Assembly: GCA_023267775.1 (NCBI GenBank)
Contig: JAHFMQ010000016.1
Coordinates: forward strand, 1 to 13,717
Length of the DNA: 13,717 nt
Reading direction: 5' to 3'
From: Candidatus Kaiserbacteria bacterium
GTDB taxonomy: Bacteria > Patescibacteriota > Minisyncoccia > Phycocordibacterales > Phycocordibacteraceae
Shown here: positions 6,784 through 13,190 of the stretch, one piece after another
How the letters are laid out: each line of letters begins with the position of its first letter
How positions within the stretch are numbered: the stretch's first letter is position 1
Notes under the pieces: model-generated
Seen by the model: the letters and a program-made list of their open reading frames with translations, nothing else
What the model was told of the DNA's origin: nothing
Database searches by the model: none
Made by a program: the position numbers and the translations under genes

Positions 6784-6891
6784 ATGTCACACAAAGGACC
6801 ATTACGTTCATTGGATGGAATGTGCCTCTTTACGTTTTTTAATCGACTCTTCCTTTTACTTGAGCGGATTAACCCGCTAAAGAAGAAGTAG
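6784..6891 (+). CDS. 35-residue ORF with promoter and strong ribosome binding site, unknown
   Basis: The ORF starts MSHKGPLRSLDGMC, has a short hydrophobic middle (CLFTFFNRLFLLL) and ends in a basic tail (NPLKKK). A promoter and an AGGAGGT Shine-Dalgarno precede it at good spacing, so it is likely translated. I do not recognise it. It could be a genuine small amphipathic or membrane-binding peptide. Alternatively, it could be the decayed 5' end of the adenylate-forming enzyme gene whose remnant begins about 45 nt downstream in another frame; the promoter and Shine-Dalgarno would then belong to that dead gene. Confidence 0.45.
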   Translation: MSHKGPLRSLDGMCLFTFFNRLFLLLERINPLKKK

Positions 6892-6935
6892 ATCGAAATT
6901 CCGCACCGTTGTGGAGCACAAAACAAAGCCCAGAA

Positions 6936-7370
6936 ATGAGAGGAGGATTCACAAAACCCCATCTAGTTAGGCATCATGCCAGCTCGGTGGGGTTTTATCG
7001 TGATCGTTTTACTCGCGGACGGCGAGAATGCCCCGCCCCTTTGGGGCGGGGATGAATCGCCGCCCCGCAATTCCCGCGCCGCGGCTTTGTGCGGCATACG
7101 CGGGTTGCGGCTGTGCGCTCGGTGGAGCGCACTTTGTCTAGCAAAACACCACGGTAGCCGCCTGCCCAATGCCCCGTCAGCTCTGCTGCGGGGATGGGAC
7201 AGGCGGCTTGTTTTACATCTGCCGGTATCACGCCGCGCAATTTTGTAGATCAGCACTCATTTCAAGAACTCCCGCTTCTTACCCGCGCTGAATTTAAATC
7301 CGTCCCGCCATTGCTTAGAACATATGTCCCGCAAAAAGAAGTACTGTTCGCCAGCTATGAAGATATATAA
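6936..7370 (+). pseudogene. Remnant of a PaaK/CapK-type adenylate-forming ligase, interrupted by repeat copy 3
   Basis: With the 204-bp repeat removed, one frame runs from ATG 6936 to TAA 7368-7370 and gives 76 residues. It includes VRHHASSVGFYRDRF joined across the insertion to TSAGITPRNFVDQHSF, then QELPLLTRAEFKSV and YVPQKEVLFASYEDI. This is the N-terminal pattern of phenylacetate-CoA ligase-like enzymes (a HAY..VP.YR.RF segment, a D/F..LP..T...L segment, then VPQEEV just before the ATP-binding SSGTTG loop). The fragment stops right before that loop and no remainder of the enzyme follows. Within the element this frame meets a stop codon, so the copy also breaks the gene. The true start may lie further upstream in another frame. 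The family call rests on motif recall only. Confidence 0.6.
7007..7216 (+). mobile_element. 204-bp palindromic repeat element, copy 3 (inside the PaaK-like remnant)
   Basis: TTTTAC at 7007-7012 and at 7211-7216 start 204 bp apart, exactly as in the other copies. It differs from copies 1 and 2 at three shared positions: C for A just inside the left end (7014), G for A in the first hairpin, giving a perfect CCCCGCCCC/GGGGCGGGG stem, and T for C before the 8-bp hairpin. Excision restores CGT TTT ACA TCT in the PaaK-like frame. Orientation is the same as the other copies. Confidence 0.93.
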
Positions 7371-7432
7371 CTCTGAAACAGTTGTCCACACTTGTTTCTA
7401 GGTGTGGGCTCATTATGGTTGGGTATATGGAG

Positions 7433-7438
7433 TACAAT
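7433..7438 (+). promoter_or_regulatory. -10 box of the surface-protein operon
   Basis: TACAAT ends 9 nt before the ATG at 7448. It selects that start over the in-frame codon at 7382, which would add 22 non-signal residues in front of a normal signal peptide. No strong -35 is visible. Confidence 0.55.
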
Positions 7439-7447
7439 ATATCCGCG

Positions 7448-8761
7448 ATGTCTCTCATGCGTGTACTTCTGAACATAGTCTCGGGCGCCCTCGTTTTCGT
7501 GGCAGTTCTTTTCGGCGGAGCCCTACAATCGTTTGCTCAAACAGCAGCGACGCCGCAAGGTGGCATTGTGCTCGCAACGATAAATGTCCAGGACATAAAA
7601 ATCCTCTCCCAAAAGGGTAATGTATTCGACATTTCTTTCAATATAACTAACCGAAATGGGGTTCAGTTCGGTGTCAAATACGGTGTACAGCTGATTTCTT
7701 CAACCAAAGCTGGCCAAACAGTTGTTGATGAATATGTATATCCAGAGGCTTTGAACATCGCAGAAAATAGTAGTGTTTCGAAAGAGATTACGTATACCGC
7801 GCCAAGTAATTTGAGCGGTACGTACATGCTCCTCATTTCCAGTAAAAATGATAGCGGATTCCCATTCGCCTTGATGCCCGCTGGGAACGTTACACTTACC
7901 GCGGGCGTAAAAAGTCTTGTCATCAGTCCGGAGTCGTGTTTTCTCCAGGTTTCCGGCGAGAAAGGAAGCTCTCATTACAATCTCGTGCAGGGTGTTGATG
8001 TTGCTCAAAATGAGAACCTAGTGCTTACCTGCACCGCCACAAACGGTATGGCGACGAAACTATCAGTAACTCCGTCGTTTGAAACACGCTACCGTACTGC
8101 TTATGGAAACGTTGTATCGCAGACAGGAGGCGACCTTTCCCCGATATCATTTGCCGCGGGCGAGAAAAAGACCTTTTCAATTGCGCTGCCTAAAGCAGCT
8201 GAACCTCAAGCTTACAATGTCTTTACGACACTCAAGGCCGATGGAATTGTGTCGAATACAATCGATGCACACTACGTGATCAGTGGTTCAAGTGCGACGG
8301 TTCAGACGCTGTCGCTCAATAAGAATGTCTACAGAAAGGGCGAGACAGCATCAGCACTTTTCATATGGTCGCCGTCAGCGGATAGTTTCCCAAACTCCCG
8401 TATTGGAACAGCCTCTCCTTCTGCAGTTTCTACGAATATAGTGATGACCGATGGAAGTGGAAATGCATGCGCGAACCCAGTTAACGAACAACTCACAAAT
8501 GCAGCAAGATTAGTGGTCTCATTTCCTATTATTCAGGACTGTACTAATCCGCGCATAGCGCTCTCTCTCACAGATGCCGCTGGGAAAGTCCTCGCACAGA
8601 AGGAGTTGATAATCGTTAGTCCTTCAATGGCGCAGACATCATCCCCGGGATCATCTTCCAGTTCCGGTCTCGTCGCGATTGTTGTCGTACTCATTCTTTT
8701 GGGAGGAGTGGCCTACTTGGTTAAAAGAAAAGATGATATGAAACAACCCCCGCTATCATGA
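7448..8761 (+). CDS. Secreted cell-surface protein with C-terminal membrane anchor, unknown family
   Basis: The 437-residue protein begins with a signal peptide (basic start MSLMR, hydrophobic 6-27, likely cleavage after SFAQ or QTAA). A long beta-rich ectodomain follows, with alternating Ser/Thr/Val strands like Ig-like or DUF-type surface modules (ANVT-, YTAPSNLSGTYMLLIS-like strands) and four or so cysteines. A Ser/Gly linker (TSSPGSSSSSG) leads to one transmembrane helix at about 407-425 and a basic tail KRKDDMK. This is a type I membrane topology with the bulk outside the cell. It overlaps the next gene by ATGA, so the two surface proteins are made together. A role in attachment to a host cell or in the S-layer is plausible for an episymbiotic CPR bacterium but is inference. 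Confidence 0.8.
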   Translation: MSLMRVLLNIVSGALVFVAVLFGGALQSFAQTAATPQGGIVLATINVQDIKILSQKGNVFDISFNITNRNGVQFGVKYGVQLISSTKAGQTVVDEYVYPEALNIAENSSVSKEITYTAPSNLSGTYMLLISSKNDSGFPFALMPAGNVTLTAGVKSLVISPESCFLQVSGEKGSSHYNLVQGVDVAQNENLVLTCTATNGMATKLSVTPSFETRYRTAYGNVVSQTGGDLSPISFAAGEKKTFSIALPKAAEPQAYNVFTTLKADGIVSNTIDAHYVISGSSATVQTLSLNKNVYRKGETASALFIWSPSADSFPNSRIGTASPSAVSTNIVMTDGSGNACANPVNEQLTNAARLVVSFPIIQDCTNPRIALSLTDAAGKVLAQKELIIVSPSMAQTSSPGSSSSSGLVAIVVVLILLGGVAYLVKRKDDMKQPPLS

Positions 8762-9930
8762 GTAAAATTACTTCGCGCGCATTCATCCCGCTACTTTCCC
8801 TAGTTCTCGTGGTCGGATTTGCGTTACCGCAAGGGGCAAAAGCGGATACGCTTCAATACACTGGGTACGCTCAACACACTCCCGGTGACATATACGATTA
8901 CACTTATACATTTACCATCGGTCTGGATAAATCAACGTATTCGCCGGGAGAAGTCGTTTCGGCAACTGCCTCATTTGTATCGCTTGCGTGCGGCAACGGG
9001 TATACAAGCTATTCTTCAAACGGCGGTGCATCGGTATACGCTACGATTAACAATGTGAACACAGTGATCATTCCTGAATATTCATATGTCGGCAGTACAA
9101 ATTTCACTGCGCAAAGTGCCCTGGGAAATTACAGTGCTTTGTTTACTTCAACTGGACGGGACGACTACCAATTTGGTAATCACGAATATTTGAAAACTGA
9201 CCCAAGTCTCACGACAATTCTTGTCGGGTCAACGACAATACCATACACCGTGTACGCACCACCTGTTGATGGAGGTTGGTCCTCATCATGGTCTTCCTGT
9301 TCAGCCAGCTGTACTCAGACCAGAAGCTGCACCAACCCGGCTCCATCAGGCGGTGGTGCAAGCTGCAGTGGTGCAACCAGCCAGAGCTGCACTGGTGGGG
9401 CATGCGTACCTCCTACAGCAAATCTCGAAGCGAACCCAAGCACCATTGATAATGGCCAAGCATCAACACTTACATGGAGTTCCACAAATGCTACATCGTG
9501 TACCTCGGTAGGTGGTTTCTCGACAGGTGGAGCGACGTCTAACAGTGTCGGTGTCTCGACAGGTGCTCTCACATCTTCACAGAGTTATCAAATGTATTGT
9601 GACGGCGTGAGTGGCCGTACCTACTCAAGCGCCATACCGGTCACCGTTCTTAATCCGACCGTCGCCATCAACGCCGTACCAGACCGTGTCGTGAAAGGGA
9701 ATCAAACGACTGTCTCGTGGAGCGCAAATAATGTGAACTCCTGCTCAATCACTCGAAATGGTTCATCATGGAGAGGACCATTAGCTTCTGATGGCTCTCG
9801 AGCCCTTAACGGTTCAGTCCCAGACACTATTACTACTCAAACCACCTACATCATTACCTGCACTAACAATGCGAGTGCGGATGCCGCAACTGCCATCGTG
9901 AATGTCGCCTCGACCTTCCAAACGTTCTAG
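8758..9930 (+). CDS. Secreted protein with thrombospondin type 1 repeat and two Ig-like domains
   Basis: This 390-residue protein starts at an ATG overlapping the previous stop (ATGA), with no Shine-Dalgarno. A signal peptide occupies about 1-29 (cleavage near AKA). Residues about 30-168 are an unassigned beta-rich domain. Residues 171-216 match a thrombospondin type 1 repeat: GGWSSSWSSCSASC with the spaced tryptophans, TRSC, and six cysteines at 181, 185, 191, 203, 211 and 216. Two similar Ig-like domains follow at about 219-298 and 299-384, each with a W-S-x-N-x-x-S-C strand (LTWSSTNATSC at 238-248, VSWSANNVNSC at 319-329) and a later cysteine (281, 368) for a disulfide. There is no C-terminal anchor, so it may be released or held by its membrane-anchored partner. 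TSP1 and Ig-like modules suggest adhesion. Confidence 0.85.
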   Translation: MSKITSRAFIPLLSLVLVVGFALPQGAKADTLQYTGYAQHTPGDIYDYTYTFTIGLDKSTYSPGEVVSATASFVSLACGNGYTSYSSNGGASVYATINNVNTVIIPEYSYVGSTNFTAQSALGNYSALFTSTGRDDYQFGNHEYLKTDPSLTTILVGSTTIPYTVYAPPVDGGWSSSWSSCSASCTQTRSCTNPAPSGGGASCSGATSQSCTGGACVPPTANLEANPSTIDNGQASTLTWSSTNATSCTSVGGFSTGGATSNSVGVSTGALTSSQSYQMYCDGVSGRTYSSAIPVTVLNPTVAINAVPDRVVKGNQTTVSWSANNVNSCSITRNGSSWRGPLASDGSRALNGSVPDTITTQTTYIITCTNNASADAATAIVNVASTFQTF

Positions 9931-9935
9931 ACTTG

Positions 9936-9944
9936 TGCTACTAT
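9936..9944 (+). promoter_or_regulatory. Extended -10 promoter of the L31 gene
   Basis: TGCTACTAT is an extended -10 ending 7 nt before the ATG at 9952. It occupies nearly the whole 21-nt gap after the TSP1 gene. Confidence 0.65.
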
Positions 9945-9951
9945 CGGCGGG

Positions 9952-10203
9952 ATGAAAAAGGATATACACCCGGAGAATTACCGGCAGGTTATTTTTGAAG
10001 ATATCGCCTCTGGCGCGAAGTTTCTTATTGGTTCTACAGTTTCTACAACTGAGACTGGGAAGTGGGAGGATGGTAAAGAATACCCAAAACGCGTCGTAGA
10101 AATCTCTTCTAAATCTCACCCCTTTTATACTGGTGAAGATCGTACGCTCGATAAGGCTGGTCGCGTGGAGCGCTTCAAACAACGCGCCGCTAAAAAGAAA
10201 TAG
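9952..10203 (+). CDS. rpmE2: Large-subunit ribosomal protein bL31, type B (cysteine-free)
   Basis: The 83-residue protein begins [17 protein letters not shown] and contains the L31 signature SKSHPFYTG at 53-61, followed by a basic C-terminus ([13 protein letters not shown]). It has no cysteine, so it is the zinc-independent type that does not use the CxxC ribbon. L31 bridges the subunits at the central protuberance of the ribosome. Length is normal. It has its own extended -10 promoter and is separated from the RF1 gene by 137 nt with a long inverted repeat. In many bacteria rpmE and prfA are neighbours, which agrees with this order. Confidence 0.95.
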   Translation: MKKDIHPENYRQVIFEDIASGAKFLIGSTVSTTETGKWEDGKEYPKRVVEISSKSHPFYTGEDRTLDKAGRVERFKQRAAKKK

Positions 10204-10211
10204 GGAACTGC

Positions 10212-10308
10212 GCAGAGAATGCGGTTTTGTGACCGCATAATTTCCTGCTCTAAATTTGCTCTGGCTCGCGCTGTCACGCTCCGCACGTTCCAAAACCGCG
10301 TTTTCTGC
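10212..10308. repeat. Long imperfect inverted repeat between L31 and RF1
   Basis: The arms are GCAGAGAATGCGGTTTTG at 10212-10229 and CAAAACCGCGTTTTCTGC at 10291-10308. They pair over 18 positions, 16 Watson-Crick and two that are G-U in the RNA. A smaller competing hairpin, ATGCGGT/ACCGCAT, uses the left arm with 10219-10238. The spacer is 61 nt. There is no T-tract after either stem, so a simple intrinsic terminator is not supported. It may be a structured 3' end, an alternating RNA switch or a remnant of a palindromic element. Confidence 0.55.
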
Positions 10309-10322
10309 TTCGTATAAGAGGG

Positions 10323-10331
10323 TGGTAAAGT
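10323..10331 (+). promoter_or_regulatory. Extended -10 promoter of the RF1 gene
   Basis: TGGTAAAGT is an extended -10 ending 9 nt before the ATG at 10341. It lies 14 nt after the right arm of the inverted repeat. Confidence 0.6.
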
Positions 10332-10340
10332 GAAAAGAAT

Positions 10341-11294
10341 ATGGAATACTCTCCTGAATTTAAAAAGAATTTCGCGACGGCGTATCTCGCTGAGGAATAC
10401 GAGCGTCTCGAAAAAGAACTGACCGAGGCGCGCACTGCCGCGGGTGCTGATGCCGAACTTATGCGAATGGCTGATGAAGATGAAGCGCGAGTCCGTGCGC
10501 GTCAAAGAGAAATTCTCTCTGAAATCGAACGCATCGTTATTAAAGAAAAGGAGGAAGTGGCACGACCGAGCTCGGTGGTGATGGAATTGCGTGCTGCCGC
10601 AGGAGGTGATGAAGCGTCTATTTTTGCCCATGATTTAAAAAACATGTATCAAAAATATGCAGAGCATCGCGGGTGGAAAACGCGCACGATTGATGAGCTC
10701 ACGCTCGAAATTATCGGTTCTGATGCGTATGATGCGCTCCAATATGAGACTGGTGTTCATCGAGTCCAAAGAGTCCCGCTGACTGAGAAGTCGGGCCGTA
10801 TTCACACTTCGACCGCTTCAATTGCCGTGCTTCCTATACGTTCCAAGTCTAAAATGGATATTAATCCAGCAGATATTCAAATGGAGTTTTCGCGCAGTGG
10901 TGGAGCCGGAGGACAGAACGTGAACAAAGTGGAAACGGCGGTAAGGCTCATCCATACACCGACCGGTATTGATGTGCGATCGTCTTCCGAGCGCAGTCAA
11001 TTGGCGAACCGCGAGAAAGCGATGCAGGTGCTTTCCGCGAAACTCGAACGCCTTCATGAGGAACAGGAGGCTAAAAAGCATGCAGCGGAGCGTAAAGAGC
11101 AGATAGGAACCGGCGATCGCTCGGAAAAGATCCGTACTTACAACTACCTGCAAGATCGCATCACCGACCATCGATTAAAGGAGTCTTGGCACAATTTACC
11201 GAAGATTCTGGCAGGTACTATCGATGGCATTGTGGACGCTCTCCATACGGCTGCAACTCACGGGGGTGTTGGGAAAGCGGGAGAGGACGAATAA
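10341..11294 (+). CDS. prfA: Peptide chain release factor 1
   Basis: This factor recognises UAA and UAG in the ribosomal A site and triggers peptide release. The 317-residue protein has the catalytic GGQ at 190-192 within [20 protein letters not shown]. Upstream, [20 protein letters not shown] at 138-157 carries PLT at 146-148 where RF1 has the stop-reading P-x-T tripeptide (PAT or PVT in well-studied bacteria); RF2 would have SPF. It is about 40 residues shorter than E. coli RF1, mostly in the N-terminal helical domain 1, which is coiled-coil-like here. The start at 10341 follows the extended -10. The window also uses TGA stops (for example 8759-8761), so an RF2 should exist elsewhere in this genome. 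Confidence 0.95.
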   Translation: MEYSPEFKKNFATAYLAEEYERLEKELTEARTAAGADAELMRMADEDEARVRARQREILSEIERIVIKEKEEVARPSSVVMELRAAAGGDEASIFAHDLKNMYQKYAEHRGWKTRTIDELTLEIIGSDAYDALQYETGVHRVQRVPLTEKSGRIHTSTASIAVLPIRSKSKMDINPADIQMEFSRSGGAGGQNVNKVETAVRLIHTPTGIDVRSSSERSQLANREKAMQVLSAKLERLHEEQEAKKHAAERKEQIGTGDRSEKIRTYNYLQDRITDHRLKESWHNLPKILAGTIDGIVDALHTAATHGGVGKAGEDE

Positions 11295-11307
11295 CTCGCA
11301 CATGCGC

Positions 11308-11336
11308 TTGCATCTCGGCCGATTTTCAAGTATTGT
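11308..11336 (+). promoter_or_regulatory. Sigma70-like promoter of the S2 gene
   Basis: TTGCAT at 11308-11313 and TATTGT at 11331-11336 are 17 bp apart. The -10 ends 9 nt before the ATG at 11346 and abuts a GTG at 11337, which rules out the GTG as a start on this transcript. Confidence 0.7.
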
Positions 11337-11345
11337 GTGCCCCAC

Positions 11346-12044
11346 ATGAGTACTAATGGTTCCGTGACCGAATTGAAGCGCCTCTTCGATACAGGGGCGC
11401 ATTTCGCGCAGGTGAAGAGTCGGCGTCATCCCTCCATGAAGCCATTTTTGGTGGGCACCAAAGGTCGTCAGGAAATTATTGATTTAGTGAAGACGGTAGA
11501 GCAGCTTGAGGCGGCGAAAGCTGTTATGGCCGCACTTGCGAAAGAGGGTAAAACCGTACTTTTCGTTGGTGGAAAGGTTGAAATAGCTGCGCTGGTAAAA
11601 AAGATTGCTCAGGAGGTCTCTGCGCCATTTGTCGCAACGCGCTGGCTCGGCGGGACCATTTCTAATTGGAATGAAATTAAAAAGCGCGTAGAACGCCTCG
11701 CTGAAATAACTGAAAAAGGAGCCGCTGGTACACTCGCCAAGCAGCACACCAAGCTCGAATTGGTGCGTATCGATCGCGAGAAGAAGCGCCTCCAAGAACG
11801 CCTCGATGGCATCACTACGCTCACCAAGCGTCCGGATGCACTCCTTATTGTTGATACAAAACATGAGAAACATGCGGTAAAGGAGGCGAATGACACAGGC
11901 ATTCCTATCATCGCAATCATGAGTTCTGACTGTGACCTTCGTGAAGCAACGTATCCAATCGTTGCAAACGATACGTCACGCGAGACGGTCAAACTTATTC
12001 TCACCGAACTAGCCGAAGCCTATTCGAAAGGCCAAGCAGCATAA
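11346..12044 (+). CDS. rpsB: Small-subunit ribosomal protein uS2
   Basis: The 232-residue protein shows S2 landmarks: TGAHFAQVKSRRHPSMKPFL near 16-35 (in place of the usual GVHFGH.TRRWNPKM), APFVATRWLGGTISNW at 93-108, and the later PDALLIVDTKHEKHAVKEA and GIPIIAIMSSDCD segments. S2 sits at the head-body junction of the 30S subunit. ATG 11346 is preferred over the GTG three codons upstream because of the promoter position. The order rpsB then tsf is the common bacterial arrangement, but here tsf has its own -10 box. Confidence 0.95.
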   Translation: MSTNGSVTELKRLFDTGAHFAQVKSRRHPSMKPFLVGTKGRQEIIDLVKTVEQLEAAKAVMAALAKEGKTVLFVGGKVEIAALVKKIAQEVSAPFVATRWLGGTISNWNEIKKRVERLAEITEKGAAGTLAKQHTKLELVRIDREKKRLQERLDGITTLTKRPDALLIVDTKHEKHAVKEANDTGIPIIAIMSSDCDLREATYPIVANDTSRETVKLILTELAEAYSKGQAA

Positions 12045-12093
12045 ACATCGTCGTAGAGACGCCGTATCTGACGCAAGGATGTAAGTTCGTGTG

Positions 12094-12102
12094 TGTTATT
12101 AT
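12094..12102 (+). promoter_or_regulatory. Extended -10 promoter of the EF-Ts gene
   Basis: TGTTATTAT is an extended -10 ending 12 nt before the ATG at 12115, leaving a leader of about 6 nt. The upstream in-frame GTG at 12091 lies before this promoter and is not needed. Confidence 0.55.
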
Positions 12103-12114
12103 TTTCAAATATCT

Positions 12115-12696
12115 ATGGAAATCACAACTGACAGCATTAAAGAATTGCGAGAAATGACCGGGGTATCGGTCATGCAGTGCAAAAAGGCACTTCAGGAGGC
12201 CGGAGGAGATCTTGCAAAAGCCGCTGTTATTCTTAAGAAGCACTCGGTAGCTTCTGCCGAGAAAAAGGCTGATCGTTCTCTTGCGGCAGGTATCATTGGC
12301 AGTTACACTCACGACGGCATTATTGGTGCCATGATCGTTCTTCGTTCGGAGACTGACTTTGTTGCGAAAAACCCAGAATTTGGCGCGCTTGCTCGCGAAC
12401 TTGCGATGCACGTCGCGGCAACAAATCCTGCCTACATAACGACTGGCGAAATCCCAGAAGAAGCTAAAAAAACTGCCACCGCCGTTTTCGAGAAGGAAGT
12501 CTCCGCGAAACCAAAGGAGATGCAGGCAAAAATTCTCGAAGGGAAGTTGGCGAGTTACTTCCAGGATCAAGTTCTTCTGGAACAACCGTTTATCAAAGAT
12601 GAAAGCAAGACTATACGCGATCTTCTCAACATTGCGACACAGAAGTTCGGCGAGCGTATTGAAATAAGCCGATTTGCACGTCTCTCCGCTCATTAA
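12115..12696 (+). CDS. tsf: Elongation factor Ts, short form
   Basis: EF-Ts is the nucleotide exchange factor that reloads EF-Tu with GTP. The 193-residue protein has the N-terminal UBA-like domain (IKELREMTGVSVMQCKKAL at 8-26), and the core motif SETDFVAKN at 78-86 with the TDFV segment that contacts EF-Tu. It is much shorter than the E. coli protein (about 280) and near the Thermus-type length, with one core subdomain. The start at 12115 follows the -10 box and gives MEITTDSIKEL, the usual beginning. It probably shares its mRNA with the membrane protein gene 3 nt downstream. Confidence 0.95.
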   Translation: MEITTDSIKELREMTGVSVMQCKKALQEAGGDLAKAAVILKKHSVASAEKKADRSLAAGIIGSYTHDGIIGAMIVLRSETDFVAKNPEFGALARELAMHVAATNPAYITTGEIPEEAKKTATAVFEKEVSAKPKEMQAKILEGKLASYFQDQVLLEQPFIKDESKTIRDLLNIATQKFGERIEISRFARLSAH

Positions 12697-12699
12697 TTC

Positions 12700-13107
12700 A
12701 TGGCGAATCTCTTGTTCATACTCACGACGTATTTACTCCTTGTTGGTTTTTTCGTACTTTCGAGTTACGAAAACCGTCGCGGCGTGCGTCTCTTCAGCGG
12801 TTTTCGCACACGCTTAGATCAGGATGTTCGAAAGATTGAGCTGATTCTTGAGCATGTAGATCTCGGCGCTTTTCTCCTTGATGAATTGCGACGTCTCATC
12901 GCTCGACTTGGTCACGATATAGCTCACCTCTCACTCCTAGTCGTGCGTGCGGCTGAGCGACTTCTTACGCGCACCGTCCGCCATTTCCGCACCAAGCATG
13001 CAGTCGATGTCGTGCCACGTGAGAGTACGAGGGGGTACGTAAAGACACTTTCGGACTTCAAGGACCGTCTGAAAGCGACACGTCCCGATATTCCTGATAT
13101 ACAGTAG
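12700..13107 (+). CDS. Small membrane-anchored protein, hypothetical
   Basis: The 135-residue ORF starts 3 nt after the EF-Ts stop without a Shine-Dalgarno, so coupling to tsf is likely. Residues 3-21 (NLLFILTTYLLLVGFFVLS) form one membrane helix with the N-terminus probably outside. The rest is helical, amphipathic and strongly basic (many Arg and His), consistent with a cytoplasmic domain, possibly coiled coil. No catalytic motif is seen and I do not recognise the family. It ends 6 nt before the tRNA gene. Confidence 0.7.
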   Translation: MANLLFILTTYLLLVGFFVLSSYENRRGVRLFSGFRTRLDQDVRKIELILEHVDLGAFLLDELRRLIARLGHDIAHLSLLVVRAAERLLTRTVRHFRTKHAVDVVPRESTRGYVKTLSDFKDRLKATRPDIPDIQ

Positions 13108-13113
13108 GAAGAA

Positions 13114-13186
13114 GCCGCCTTAGCTCAGTTGGTAGAGCAACGCTTTTGTAAAGCGAAGGTCCCCAGTTCGAGTCTGGGAGGCGGCT
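13114..13186 (+). tRNA. tRNA-Thr (anticodon UGU)
   Basis: A 73-nt cloverleaf fits fully: acceptor stem GCCGCCT with AGGCGGC (perfect), D arm GCTC-AGTTGGTA-GAGC, anticodon loop TTTGTAA with anticodon TGT, 5-nt variable loop AGGTC, and T arm CCCAG-TTCGAGT-CTGGG. The anticodon stem has an A-A mismatch at its outer pair (27-43). The discriminator base is T, and CCA is not encoded. It reads ACA and, by wobble, possibly other Thr codons. Confidence 0.95.
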
Positions 13187-13190
13187 CAAA

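Noticed and set aside
6784..6960. A structured noncoding RNA (for example 6S or tmRNA) between the promoter at 6712 and copy 3
   Set aside because: I could not find the conserved core motifs of any known RNA, and the strong Shine-Dalgarno with an ORF is a simpler explanation.
6953..6996. AAAACCCC (6953-6960) and GGGGTTTT (6989-6996) as an intrinsic terminator
   Set aside because: The 28-nt loop is long, the T run is only four, and the stretch lies within the PaaK-like coding remnant, so chance pairing is more likely.
83..7216. The repeated sequence as a CRISPR array
   Set aside because: There are only three copies, kilobases apart, each 204 bp with internal hairpins, and separated by genes, not by uniform spacers.
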